Assembly: GCA_964612675.1 (NCBI GenBank)
Contig: CAZTDD010000004.1
Location: 1-64,000, forward strand
Direction of reading: 5' to 3'
Length of the DNA: 64,000 bases
Origin: CAZTDD01 sp964612675
GTDB lineage: Bacteria > Hinthialibacterota > Hinthialibacteria > Hinthialibacterales > JAKPRU01
Shown here: in pieces, positions 56,448 to 64,000 of the stretch
Layout: every line of letters begins with the position of its first letter
Numbering within the stretch: position 1 is the first letter of the stretch
Notes under the pieces: generated by a model
The model's database searches: none
What the model saw: the letters and a program-made list of their open reading frames with translations, nothing else
What the model was told of the DNA's origin: nothing
Program-made: the position numbers and the translations under genes

Positions 56448-58325
56448 CTACTCGTGGTGATTCTGAGCATCCCGGGCCGGATTATGAAGCATTTCTCCAA
56501 ATACTGTACACGCTTTGTGGATTTCGCTGAAATAATGTACATACCGCCGAAGCAATTCCACCTGCGATGCGGGATTGGGATGAAATGTGAAATAGTCCGG
56601 CGCGCGAATCGTGACAAAAAGCCGTTCCAGAGCCAATTCGAGGATTTGGTAAAGCCGGAACCCCTCTTCGATCTGTTCGCGAACGGCCCTGAATTCCTGC
56701 AGCAGGCGGGAAAGCTGTTCGGGTTGCATGTCGCCGGAGAGTGAAGAAACCGCGCCGAGTTGCTTTTTGGCATGCGAGCCTACCCGTTCGACAACGGTTG
56801 CCAGATCTTCAAACAGTCCTTCGGGAATCGCCGGTGTAGGGATGGTCGAGATCCTTTCCACAACCTGCCAGGGATTGAAGGAAACGGTCAAATACGTATC
56901 GATGGTCTCTCGAAGCGACAGGATCTGTGTTCCCTGTATCCATGCGCCTCCCTCGGTCGCATCTATACAGTGGACCTCCGTTTCCGCCAACAGATTCTCC
57001 AAGTAGCGAATAGATTCAAAAAACGCCGCACTGGTGGAGACAGTCGTTCCGTCAACGGAGGCTACGGAAATGGAGTCTACTTCCTCATGGAAATCACCGT
57101 CCGCCTCCGGGCGACGGTAGTCGATCTTCCCGGTACTGGTCCGCATCACCTCGGCCTGAAGGGCAGACCCGCTCGCGTGGCTTTTTCCTTGCGGTGGAAA
57201 CGCCAGATCAAGTCCGACGAAGATGATGGGCGTACAGCCCATCACGCGGGCGAGATGAAACGCGGCCAGCGCAACATTCTGGCTGAACGGAAGAATGTCC
57301 TCTTGTTTCAGTTCGCGGCCCGGCAGTTGCTCGTGGAGGCCTCGACAGCGGTGTGGCAGGAAAATGGAAGGATTTCGGAACCTGTTCGCCAGAGCCGGAG
57401 TGATCTGAGGGTCGAAAACAAACACCGTCCGGCCCAGGTCGTCGATCCCTTCAAAATGACGGGCATTCAGCTCCGACGGATCTTTTGTAACGACAAATTG
57501 GGGTTCCACACCTTTTCGACGAAGCAATTGGAATGAAGTATCGCAAGCGAAAACAGCTGCCCGGCCCGTGATGTCCGGTATCAGGTCGATGTTCTTGTCG
57601 AGCGACGGTCCCGCGGCGACAATCAACGCGGGGTTTCCGGACAAGAGGTTTTTCACAGACGACGGCGGAACGGATCGGTACAGTTTGGGCACATTGCGGA
57701 GGATATGTTCCTGCGTGTGATAGCCCGTGGACTCCATGTGAGCCAACATGTTTTTGCCGGCTTCCGCCAGCCGTGAGATCTCGTGTTGGACCTCCTGGAG
57801 TTCATTCGGGCAGACCTGCGTTGCCGCGGGAAGAGCCTGAAAGTGGAAGCCGGTGGACAGAAACTCGCCCATTCGCCTGAATAGCGTCTGATAAAGCGCA
57901 TGTGCGGGTTCAGCGCAAATAAGATCCACTGCTGCATTGTTGAACAACGGTCGCAGATCGACATGCTCCAGAGCAGCCCGGAAAACATCGGCACGGGGTT
58001 CAAAAACACAGAGATAATCCCGGCGAGCTGTAGACAGGAGGGCCAAGGCCTGATAACCAAGCCCGAGTCCGAACAGTACTATGCGGCTCGACTCCCGGTT
58101 CTCAGGCGCGTTCGCCCAGCGTTCCGCTTCCTTGCGGGGGTCGTTCCTGCTGTGATAGAGCACAGTTCGACCGGAGGCGGCGGGGACTTCCAGCGTGGGC
58201 GTCCCGGAGGGAGTCGTCTGAACGGTTACCGAGTCTGGAGAGGGCTCGTTCTCGAATCGAGCGGCGAGGGTGGGGTGGCGCTGACGGAGCGCCTGTAGAT
58301 TTGTCTGGAAGAACGACTTGACCAC
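56448..58325 (-). CDS. Maf/MptE-like glycosyltransferase-related protein (DUF115)
   Basis: This 625-residue soluble protein has the DUF115/MptE-like core of motility accessory factors: IVLFGLGLGYQALALL in the N-terminal third, then ALIVAAGPSLDKNIDLI near residue 235 and IIFVGLDLAFPPQGKSH near residue 370. Maf proteins transfer nonulosonic acids to flagellin in some bacteria. No flagellin or sialic-acid-type gene is in view, so the acceptor is unknown. It is divergent from a small zinc-ribbon gene. Confidence 0.82.
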   Translation of the reverse strand: MVKSFFQTNLQALRQRHPTLAARFENEPSPDSVTVQTTPSGTPTLEVPAASGRTVLYHSRNDPRKEAERWANAPENRESSRIVLFGLGLGYQALALLSTARRDYLCVFEPRADVFRAALEHVDLRPLFNNAAVDLICAEPAHALYQTLFRRMGEFLSTGFHFQALPAATQVCPNELQEVQHEISRLAEAGKNMLAHMESTGYHTQEHILRNVPKLYRSVPPSSVKNLLSGNPALIVAAGPSLDKNIDLIPDITGRAAVFACDTSFQLLRRKGVEPQFVVTKDPSELNARHFEGIDDLGRTVFVFDPQITPALANRFRNPSIFLPHRCRGLHEQLPGRELKQEDILPFSQNVALAAFHLARVMGCTPIIFVGLDLAFPPQGKSHASGSALQAEVMRTSTGKIDYRRPEADGDFHEEVDSISVASVDGTTVSTSAAFFESIRYLENLLAETEVHCIDATEGGAWIQGTQILSLRETIDTYLTVSFNPWQVVERISTIPTPAIPEGLFEDLATVVERVGSHAKKQLGAVSSLSGDMQPEQLSRLLQEFRAVREQIEEGFRLYQILELALERLFVTIRAPDYFTFHPNPASQVELLRRYVHYFSEIHKACTVFGEMLHNPARDAQNHHE

Positions 58326-58440
58326 AGACGACCTCCACGTGAGACTCGATTCCGGGACGGTGTTTCTGCACCTTACCGCCCGAGACGGTCGTCGTCGAGG
58401 CGTTCGTTCGCGCTTTCTAACAGCCTGTAGGAGATCGCTG

Positions 58441-58611
58441 ATGTCGATCCCATGTCCACAATGCGGCAGAGAGTATGATGTTACTCTGTTTCAGTTTGGG
58501 AATAAGATCGAGTGTGTCTGTGGGGAAAAACTCCCGTTGTCTCACAAGGCGGAAGAAAGCGGGGGCAACGGAACGGCTACCGATTCAGACGATGAGGATA
58601 TGCTGCCTTAG
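58441..58611 (+). CDS. Small zinc-ribbon protein
   Basis: This 56-residue protein starts MSIPCPQCGREYDV and has a second pair in IECVCGEKL, a two-C-x-C-type zinc ribbon, followed by an acidic tail ending DSDDEDMLP. TAGGAGATC gives a good ribosome site about 8 nt before the ATG at 58441, although the frame is open further upstream. It is divergent from the Maf-like gene and convergent with the coiled-coil gene. The function is unknown. Confidence 0.7.
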   Translation: MSIPCPQCGREYDVTLFQFGNKIECVCGEKLPLSHKAEESGGNGTATDSDDEDMLP

Positions 58612-58666
58612 TTTCCTTCCAATATCTAGGTTTTCATTGTTTCCCACGGAAAGGCGGTCCGCTTCT

Positions 58667-59377
58667 TTACCAGTCGTAGCTCTGGATCACAATGACTCCC
58701 TGTTGTTCTGCCTTCCGGAGAAACGCGTTGGTGGCGAAATGTGTAACGAGGACTTTTACAGTTTCCATATCTCCGTACTCCCGCTGCACCGCTTCCGCTT
58801 TTTCATTCAGTTCCTCGAAAACCTCCATACCTTTCATAGACGGCCGGATGTCCAACCGTAGCTTCACTTCACCGACAACCAACACTTCTTGCCCGTTTCG
58901 AGTACCCCGCCCCAGGAGGTTCACTTCTCGTCCTCCAATTTCCGCTCGGATCAGTTTCTTCTTCAAATTGATTCCAAACTTCTCGCTGAGTACATTCGGC
59001 GCCATTCGATATGCCTCGTTCTCGAAACCATAGGAGACACTTCTTGACAGCCCGCCGACATCTTGACGGAGTCTCCGGAGGCCAATGGTCAATTTCCGTA
59101 TTTCCTCCTCTGTACGCGTCTGCGCTTCCGCCAGTTTCTCGACCTTGGCCTCTGTACGTACCTGGGCTTCTGCTAATTGTTCGAGTCTTGCTTCCGTCCG
59201 TTTCTGCGAGTGGGCCAAATCGGTAACAATGGATTTCAACTCATTGAAATCGCCTACGGTCACAAGGTTCCGATAAGAGGTATGCACAACCTCCGCTAGA
59301 AGGGACGCTTGTTTATCGTCGAATCCTTCCAACAGCTTTGCTCGAATCGCATCTTCGTTGTACAGTCCCGGGTCCAT
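58667..59377 (-). CDS. Coiled-coil protein with PD-(D/E)XK-like C-terminus
   Basis: This 236-residue protein has an N-terminal helical region, then an 11-residue-type coiled-coil repeat (LAEAQVRTEAKVEK and LAEAQTRTEEEIRK), and a C-terminal domain with LIRAEIGGREVNLLG and VLVVGEVKLRLD, which fits a D/E...E-x-K nuclease core. Similar proteins are annotated DUF3782-like and are frequent in bacteria with many Uma2 genes. Nuclease activity is inferred. It stands alone; no partner is visible. Confidence 0.7.
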   Translation of the reverse strand: MDPGLYNEDAIRAKLLEGFDDKQASLLAEVVHTSYRNLVTVGDFNELKSIVTDLAHSQKRTEARLEQLAEAQVRTEAKVEKLAEAQTRTEEEIRKLTIGLRRLRQDVGGLSRSVSYGFENEAYRMAPNVLSEKFGINLKKKLIRAEIGGREVNLLGRGTRNGQEVLVVGEVKLRLDIRPSMKGMEVFEELNEKAEAVQREYGDMETVKVLVTHFATNAFLRKAEQQGVIVIQSYDW

Positions 59378-59625
59378 GACACGACCCCCTTCCCCGATCT
59401 TTCGTCCCTTGGCATGGAAGGGCTCGAAATTAGATCTTCACCGCATGTAGTCTAGTGTAACCCAAATCAACAAAGCGCACAAATCGGCAAAAAGACTGTG
59501 CAGGAAGGAGTTGGCGACTCCCCCATCGCCTCTTTTGTCGCCCAGGGGGCCTTTATGATACTATTCATTTGGTGCTTGCCTGAAAGCGAATTTCCACTGA
59601 TCCGAGAACAATCTGATTGAACCCT

Positions 59626-62600
59626 ATGAAAACCCTCTATCTTATGTCGATTGCCCTACTATCGAGCAGCTTCTCCAGCCCCGTCGTCGATCTTTCCCAG
59701 CAACCCCGCGCATTGGATGAAGGGATCTACCAGGACATCCGTCTGCCGCATACCATCCCTCTTGGCGGCCTCGGCTGTGGTTCCGTGGAACTGGGCAGTG
59801 ACGGTTGGTTTCAGCATCTCTCGATCAACAATAACTGGATCGAAGACCTGCCTCGGCCGGAAGGCTCTTTCTTTGCGATCTGGATTCGAGATGGTGAGCA
59901 CACCGCATCCAAAGTGCTGCGTCTCTCGGATGCCGATCTCCCGAGCGTCGATCATGTCCGCTATCAAGGTGTTTTCCCGTGTTCCACCCTGACATTTACC
60001 GACATCGACCTACCGGTGGATGTTTTTTTGGACGCCTGGTCGCCTCTGGTTGCATGGAATCTGAAGGACTCGTCAATTCCTGGAGCAGTCTTTTCGCTGC
60101 GATGTACCAATCCCGCCGAACATCCCATCGAAGTCGCCTTGGCGTTCTCTTGGGAAAACCTCCTCGGGCTCGATACCCAACAAAGCGATTTCTCGCAACA
60201 AAGGATTGGCAACACACAGGAAATCGAAGGGTCGCGCTCAGTTCACGGCCTTGTGTTTCGCCAACTGGACAAAGACGAAGAAGAAAAACTGCCCGGAACC
60301 TACGCAATTGCTGTCGAGGAGGCGGACGAAGGGTCAATTTCATATTTGCCGTCATGGAATGTCGTTTCGCCTGATAGTTTTTGGGATGAGTTCTCCGACG
60401 ACGGATTTCTTTTCGACGAAGATCATCCGGGGCCGTGGCCTGTTGGGAACGAGGCCATCTCTCCGGCGGGTGCTGTTGCACAGCGATTTACGCTGCCCGC
60501 GCGAAGCTCCCGGCGCGTTCATTTTGCGTTGGCATGGCATCAACCTACGCTTGTGCAAACGGAAGAGACCGAGCGACGACCTTTCTATGTCGAAGAATTC
60601 GACGATGCATGGGATACCGTGAAATATCTGCTGGATGATCGGGAGGACCTGTGGGGCGGTACCGAGAAATGGCGGGACGCTCTGATGCGTTCTTCGCTGC
60701 CCCCCTGGCTGAGAGTTCGTTTGCTGAACGACCTGTGCCCTTTCTTCTCCCGAACGCTGTTGTTCGAGGGGCGCTACGCCATGATTGAAGACTCGCGAAG
60801 CGGGGCGCTCCAATCCAACTTCAACGCACTGCTCGCCGACGCTTTTCTTTTAGGGTTCTTTCCCGAGCTGTGCGAAAGCAACCTGTATGTTGCCTCCACC
60901 GGCCAACTGCCGGATGGTGAGATTCCCTCTTACACGGGCACGTTTCCGGGGATTCTGACCGACGACACAACCGGCCTCGCCGCAAATCAAAACCCATGGG
61001 GAGCCTGTGGGCTGATCCTACGCCTGCGGCTGTACGACTTACTAGCGGGCAGCGATCGCTTACGGGAAGAGCTGTACCCCGTTGCAAAGAACGCCGCGCT
61101 CTGGCTGGCTGACCGCGATCAAGACCGTGACGGGATTCCAGAGGGAGGCAATCCCCGGCTGGATCCCGGCAAGACCAAAAACTTCAGCGCAGTTTGTAGC
61201 GCGTGGCTGGCCGCCTTGCACGCCGTGAGCGATTTTGCATCCGCCACGAACGATCTCGAAACGCTGGCCCGGTATGAGAATCTGCGTGCCCGGGCACTCG
61301 AGAACGGGGTCTATGAACTCTGGAATGGTCGCTATCTGAAAGCATTTTTCGATCCGGAATCACCGGACGATCCAGCATCGATTATGGTTTCTCCGGACGC
61401 GCTTGTTGGTGAATGGTATGCCGCAACAGTGGGATGGGAAGCAATCTGGCCGGAAGCGGTTATCGAGACAACGCTTCAGTCCCTTCTCCGAAAGAGGCCG
61501 TTTGCAGCAGAGGCCGAGGTACTCGATACCGGCCGGCTTTCGACATTGGCATCCGTGGCGGCTCAAAAAGGTAGAGCCGGGGATGGGTTCGAAATAATGA
61601 GCGAGCTGCATCGTCACGTGACCGAATCGGGCCAAGCGATGGCGATGCCCGCTCAAGTGGGGTCTGTCAGCGGAGGTGTTTCGAACGACATCGGGGGACC
61701 TGTTTCCTGGGTCTTCCTGAACGCACTTACCGGAGCTTCATTCAACACAAAACTGGAGCGATTCACGTTGAGTCCACGAGTTCCAACGGAATCGGACCGA
61801 CTCGAAGTGCCTGTTTTCTTGCCGTCTTTCCGTGGTTGGCTTAGCTATCAAGCCCCCTCCTTTGAGTCTGCCCATCGAATTACGTTTCGGCTGAATGCAC
61901 TTCGAGAAGGGCGCTCGCTCGAAATCAAGCAAATCGCGACACGGGTGCCACCTGCTTTCCGGGATCGGAATCCCGTGCTGTTCTTGGAGGGGTCGTCCGG
62001 CGGAGGCGGTGTTTCACGGCGGAGTCTCGGTCTACTTACACTTGTTCTGGATGATCCACTTCGCTTGCGCGAGGGGGATGATTTTACCGTCGTGCTCGGG
62101 ACAGAGGACACCGGCAGGATCGATGTCAACATCAAAGCGCATCAGGTCGCGGCACGGGGACCGGCGTGCAAGATTGATCGACTCCCGGATTCTCCTCTTG
62201 CATTCACTGTGATGAACCGTCTTCAGACCCCTCAGATGCTGAATCTCCGGTTTACCGGCCTGGATGGTCACTCGTATCGAATCGCGGTGGACGGTCGTGA
62301 AATATCGCCTCTGGAGACGGAAGGAACGCGTGTTACTCTCCCGCTTCCGGGCGGACCGTTCACGACGATGCAAGCTGCAAAGGCTGAACGTACTCGCCGT
62401 CGGCTGGTTCGAATCGTCCAGCTTCTTACAGAGTATCCGGCCGAACAGGAAGCCCTTCGTAAGGTCTGGGAGCTTCAGAAGACGATTGAGCGGTTCTTCT
62501 TGGCCGACATCGGTGGGCGATTGGCGACTGTCGATGTGTATGAATCGGATACGGATCCCCCGGACCGCGAGCCAGCGGAAACTCTATCCGAGCGTGAGGC

Positions 62601-63522
62601 TGAAAATCTCTGGGAGGATCTGAATGAGGAAACGGAGAAGTTCAGATCGAGCATCGCGGATGCGGTATCCGATCCGGCTGTGCGTGCGAGGATTCTCGGT
62701 CTGGCATATCCCGTGGATCTCATGTTGCACGTCGAAGGCGATCCATCGATGGAACCGGAATTCGATTTGACGGCTGTGTTGAGCAACCCCGAACGTCTTC
62801 CTCTCAGCGGCCGATTCACATTGATCGTCCCCGAAGAGAGTTGGCAAGCCACCACACTCGATTCCACGGAGTTGCACTCGGGACCCTCTCCTTCCGAACG
62901 CGAAACGCGACGATTTCATGTGGAGATGCCGAGCCCACTTGCCGTTCAGCGTACGGAGATTATTGCGCGCTTCATCGGGGAGCTGGACAACCGGCTCTTT
63001 GTCTTAGAGACAATCATGCCGGTGGGGCACGGATTCCTTCGCGATTGGATGGTGCTGGGACCGTTTCCAAACGAAGGCGATCAGCAGCTGACGGAGGTTC
63101 ATTATCCCGAGCACGCTGTAGACTTGGACGCGACATACGATGGTATCGGTGGAAGTGCGTCCTGGCGGGCGCATTATTCGGGAACCGGCTATATCGATTT
63201 TCAGTCGATGTTCGATGTGCGCGGTCCGGCCCTGGCGTTTGCTCACGCCTTTGTCTACTCCCCGCACGATCGACCTGTCGTTTTCCATTTGGGAGCTACG
63301 CAAGGTGTACGGATCATACTGAATCAGCAAGACGTATTTACGCGGAACGACCATCAGCCCGCACAGCCCAGCCAATACCGAATCGCGACACGCTTCCGGA
63401 GCGGCTGGAACAATCTGCTTGTAAAGGTCTCACGGTTATATGGGGATTGGGGATTCTATCTGGAGATCACCGATCCTGCCGGAAGACCGATCCCTGAGTT
63501 GAAAGTATCGTTGAGGCGGTAG
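59626..63522 (+). CDS. Large secreted GH116 glycosidase (GBA2-like)
   Basis: This 1298-residue protein has a signal peptide (TLYLMSIALLSSSFSSP), then a GBA2-type N-terminal beta-sandwich (IPLGGLGCGSVELGSDG at about residue 45), and an (alpha/alpha)6 catalytic domain (about 360-760) with DRDGIPEGGNP near 500 and VCSAWLAALHAVSDF after it. GH116 enzymes act on beta-glucosides, including glucosylceramide. A long extension (about 780-1140) and a C-terminal domain (WMVLGPFPNEGD, RSGWNNLLVKVS, GDWGFYLEITD) look like carbohydrate-binding modules. I prefer ATG 59626; TTG 59617 is possible. The catalytic-site motif is diverged from characterised members. Confidence 0.82.
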   Translation: MKTLYLMSIALLSSSFSSPVVDLSQQPRALDEGIYQDIRLPHTIPLGGLGCGSVELGSDGWFQHLSINNNWIEDLPRPEGSFFAIWIRDGEHTASKVLRLSDADLPSVDHVRYQGVFPCSTLTFTDIDLPVDVFLDAWSPLVAWNLKDSSIPGAVFSLRCTNPAEHPIEVALAFSWENLLGLDTQQSDFSQQRIGNTQEIEGSRSVHGLVFRQLDKDEEEKLPGTYAIAVEEADEGSISYLPSWNVVSPDSFWDEFSDDGFLFDEDHPGPWPVGNEAISPAGAVAQRFTLPARSSRRVHFALAWHQPTLVQTEETERRPFYVEEFDDAWDTVKYLLDDREDLWGGTEKWRDALMRSSLPPWLRVRLLNDLCPFFSRTLLFEGRYAMIEDSRSGALQSNFNALLADAFLLGFFPELCESNLYVASTGQLPDGEIPSYTGTFPGILTDDTTGLAANQNPWGACGLILRLRLYDLLAGSDRLREELYPVAKNAALWLADRDQDRDGIPEGGNPRLDPGKTKNFSAVCSAWLAALHAVSDFASATNDLETLARYENLRARALENGVYELWNGRYLKAFFDPESPDDPASIMVSPDALVGEWYAATVGWEAIWPEAVIETTLQSLLRKRPFAAEAEVLDTGRLSTLASVAAQKGRAGDGFEIMSELHRHVTESGQAMAMPAQVGSVSGGVSNDIGGPVSWVFLNALTGASFNTKLERFTLSPRVPTESDRLEVPVFLPSFRGWLSYQAPSFESAHRITFRLNALREGRSLEIKQIATRVPPAFRDRNPVLFLEGSSGGGGVSRRSLGLLTLVLDDPLRLREGDDFTVVLGTEDTGRIDVNIKAHQVAARGPACKIDRLPDSPLAFTVMNRLQTPQMLNLRFTGLDGHSYRIAVDGREISPLETEGTRVTLPLPGGPFTTMQAAKAERTRRRLVRIVQLLTEYPAEQEALRKVWELQKTIERFFLADIGGRLATVDVYESDTDPPDREPAETLSEREAENLWEDLNEETEKFRSSIADAVSDPAVRARILGLAYPVDLMLHVEGDPSMEPEFDLTAVLSNPERLPLSGRFTLIVPEESWQATTLDSTELHSGPSPSERETRRFHVEMPSPLAVQRTEIIARFIGELDNRLFVLETIMPVGHGFLRDWMVLGPFPNEGDQQLTEVHYPEHAVDLDATYDGIGGSASWRAHYSGTGYIDFQSMFDVRGPALAFAHAFVYSPHDRPVVFHLGATQGVRIILNQQDVFTRNDHQPAQPSQYRIATRFRSGWNNLLVKVSRLYGDWGFYLEITDPAGRPIPELKVSLRR

Positions 63523-63595
63523 CGGCCGCGATTACTCTTGGCCCTGCGTCTCACTGAGGTCGTTCCGCGCAGGAATTTCGGTCGCTGTATTATGT

Positions 63596-64000
63596 TCACA
63601 GCCCTTTCAACTCCGTAATGATTCGTTCGGCTGCGAGACTGTCTTCCTGTGGACGGCTCTCCAGAGCCTTTGCGTTTATTCCCACAGGCGCCCAAACATG
63701 AGGATCGGTCGAACGAAACACGGCGAGTGTTGGACAACCGAGAGCGGCGGCCAAATGAGTGATCCCACTATCATTCCCCACGTACATAGACATCTTTCGG
63801 AGTACAGCCGCGATATCCATCAGGGGGCGATTGTGAATCGATCTTGGATTCAATTCGTTGACGGCTGCGCACAGATCGATTCCCAGTCGTTCCTCCTCTG
63901 CACCGGCCAATACGGCAACTCGGATGAAACGCTCCCGCGCAAGCCCGTGAAGAACATCGGCCCAGACGGGAATCGGTAAACGCTTTTCCGCTTTGCTTGC
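63596..64000 (-). CDS. GT9 (heptosyltransferase-type) glycosyltransferase, 3' part
   Basis: The frame is open to the right edge of the window, so the N-terminus is missing; 134 codons are visible. They contain the C-terminal GT9 pattern: ASKAEKRLPIPVWADVL, then VGNDSGITHLAAALGCPT and TLAVFRSTDPHVWAP. GT9 enzymes add heptose or similar sugars to lipopolysaccharide-type cores using ADP-sugars in the cytoplasm. This supports a Gram-negative-type envelope. It converges on the GH116 gene with a 73-bp gap. Confidence 0.88.
   Translation of the reverse strand, partial: ASKAEKRLPIPVWADVLHGLARERFIRVAVLAGAEEERLGIDLCAAVNELNPRSIHNRPLMDIAAVLRKMSMYVGNDSGITHLAAALGCPTLAVFRSTDPHVWAPVGINAKALESRPQEDSLAAERIITELKGL

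Overview
The window looks like one contiguous stretch of chromosome from a free-living, Gram-negative-type bacterium of moderate GC. Several traits point to an under-sampled candidate phylum of the kind exemplified by Sumerlaeota, Hydrogenedentota or Planctomycetota-like lineages: solitary H/G-type pseudopilins with a shared C-terminal S-x-GP...NG-x-x-S-x-GDI signature, GH38/GH20/GH116 enzymes, an AsmA-like protein, carboxypeptidase-regulatory repeat proteins and GT-C glycosyltransferases fused to NHL propellers. This placement is inference from gene content; there is no rRNA or ribosomal protein marker in the window. One tRNA (Cys, GCA) is present and no CRISPR array was seen.

Layout. 0.3-5.1 kb (minus): a PPi-type phosphofructokinase and a translationally overlapping pair of membrane-anchored dynamin-like GTPases. 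5.2-10.4 kb (plus): two pseudopilins, the second 5 bp upstream of a sodium:solute symporter, an orphan CopG/BrnA-type antitoxin on the opposite strand, and a secreted CocE/NonD esterase. 10.4-15.2 kb: an ABC-type permease, a degenerate GGDEF domain joined to a ribbon-helix-helix, small unknown genes and an AsmA-like protein. 15.2-25.1 kb (minus): a glycan/glycolipid catabolic run (GH38, neutral ceramidase-like, GH20, L-rhamnose mutarotase, UroD-family protein), a fusion of an inactivated tyrosine phosphatase with RpiB, and a histidine kinase. 25.4-30.2 kb (minus): three multipass membrane proteins, two of them GT-C glycosyltransferases. 30.2-31 kb: two copies of a 138-bp MITE-like element. 31-38.4 kb (plus): a hybrid histidine kinase, an NHL-GT-C fusion and a B12-binding-type radical SAM protein. 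38.6-41 kb (minus): a tandem array of four Uma2 nuclease-family genes.

41-47.4 kb holds a DUF2148 protein, a third pseudopilin, a very long carboxypeptidase-regulatory repeat protein, inverted palindromic repeats and a small membrane protein whose tail resembles the FliG-binding tail of FliF. 47.6-49.1 kb is a two-gene putrescine pathway (agmatinase plus pyruvoyl-dependent arginine decarboxylase). 49.3-50.7 kb is a lone phage portal gene with a third, divergent MITE-like copy at its 3' end. 50.9-64 kb holds a GT-C-NHL fusion (reverse domain order to the earlier one), tRNA-Cys, an SH3-domain protein, a Mut7-C protein, a Maf/MptE-like protein, a coiled-coil nuclease-fold protein, a large secreted GH116 enzyme and the 3' part of a GT9 (heptosyltransferase-type) gene that leaves the window.

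Working together, the genes suggest a heterotroph that scavenges complex glycans and perhaps glycosphingolipids (GH38, GH20, GH116, ceramidase-like, RhaM, RpiB-like isomerase) and invests heavily in surface glycosylation (GT-C, GT9, Maf). No complete type II secretion, type IV pilus or flagellar cluster is visible here despite the pseudopilins, the Maf protein and the FliF-like tail.
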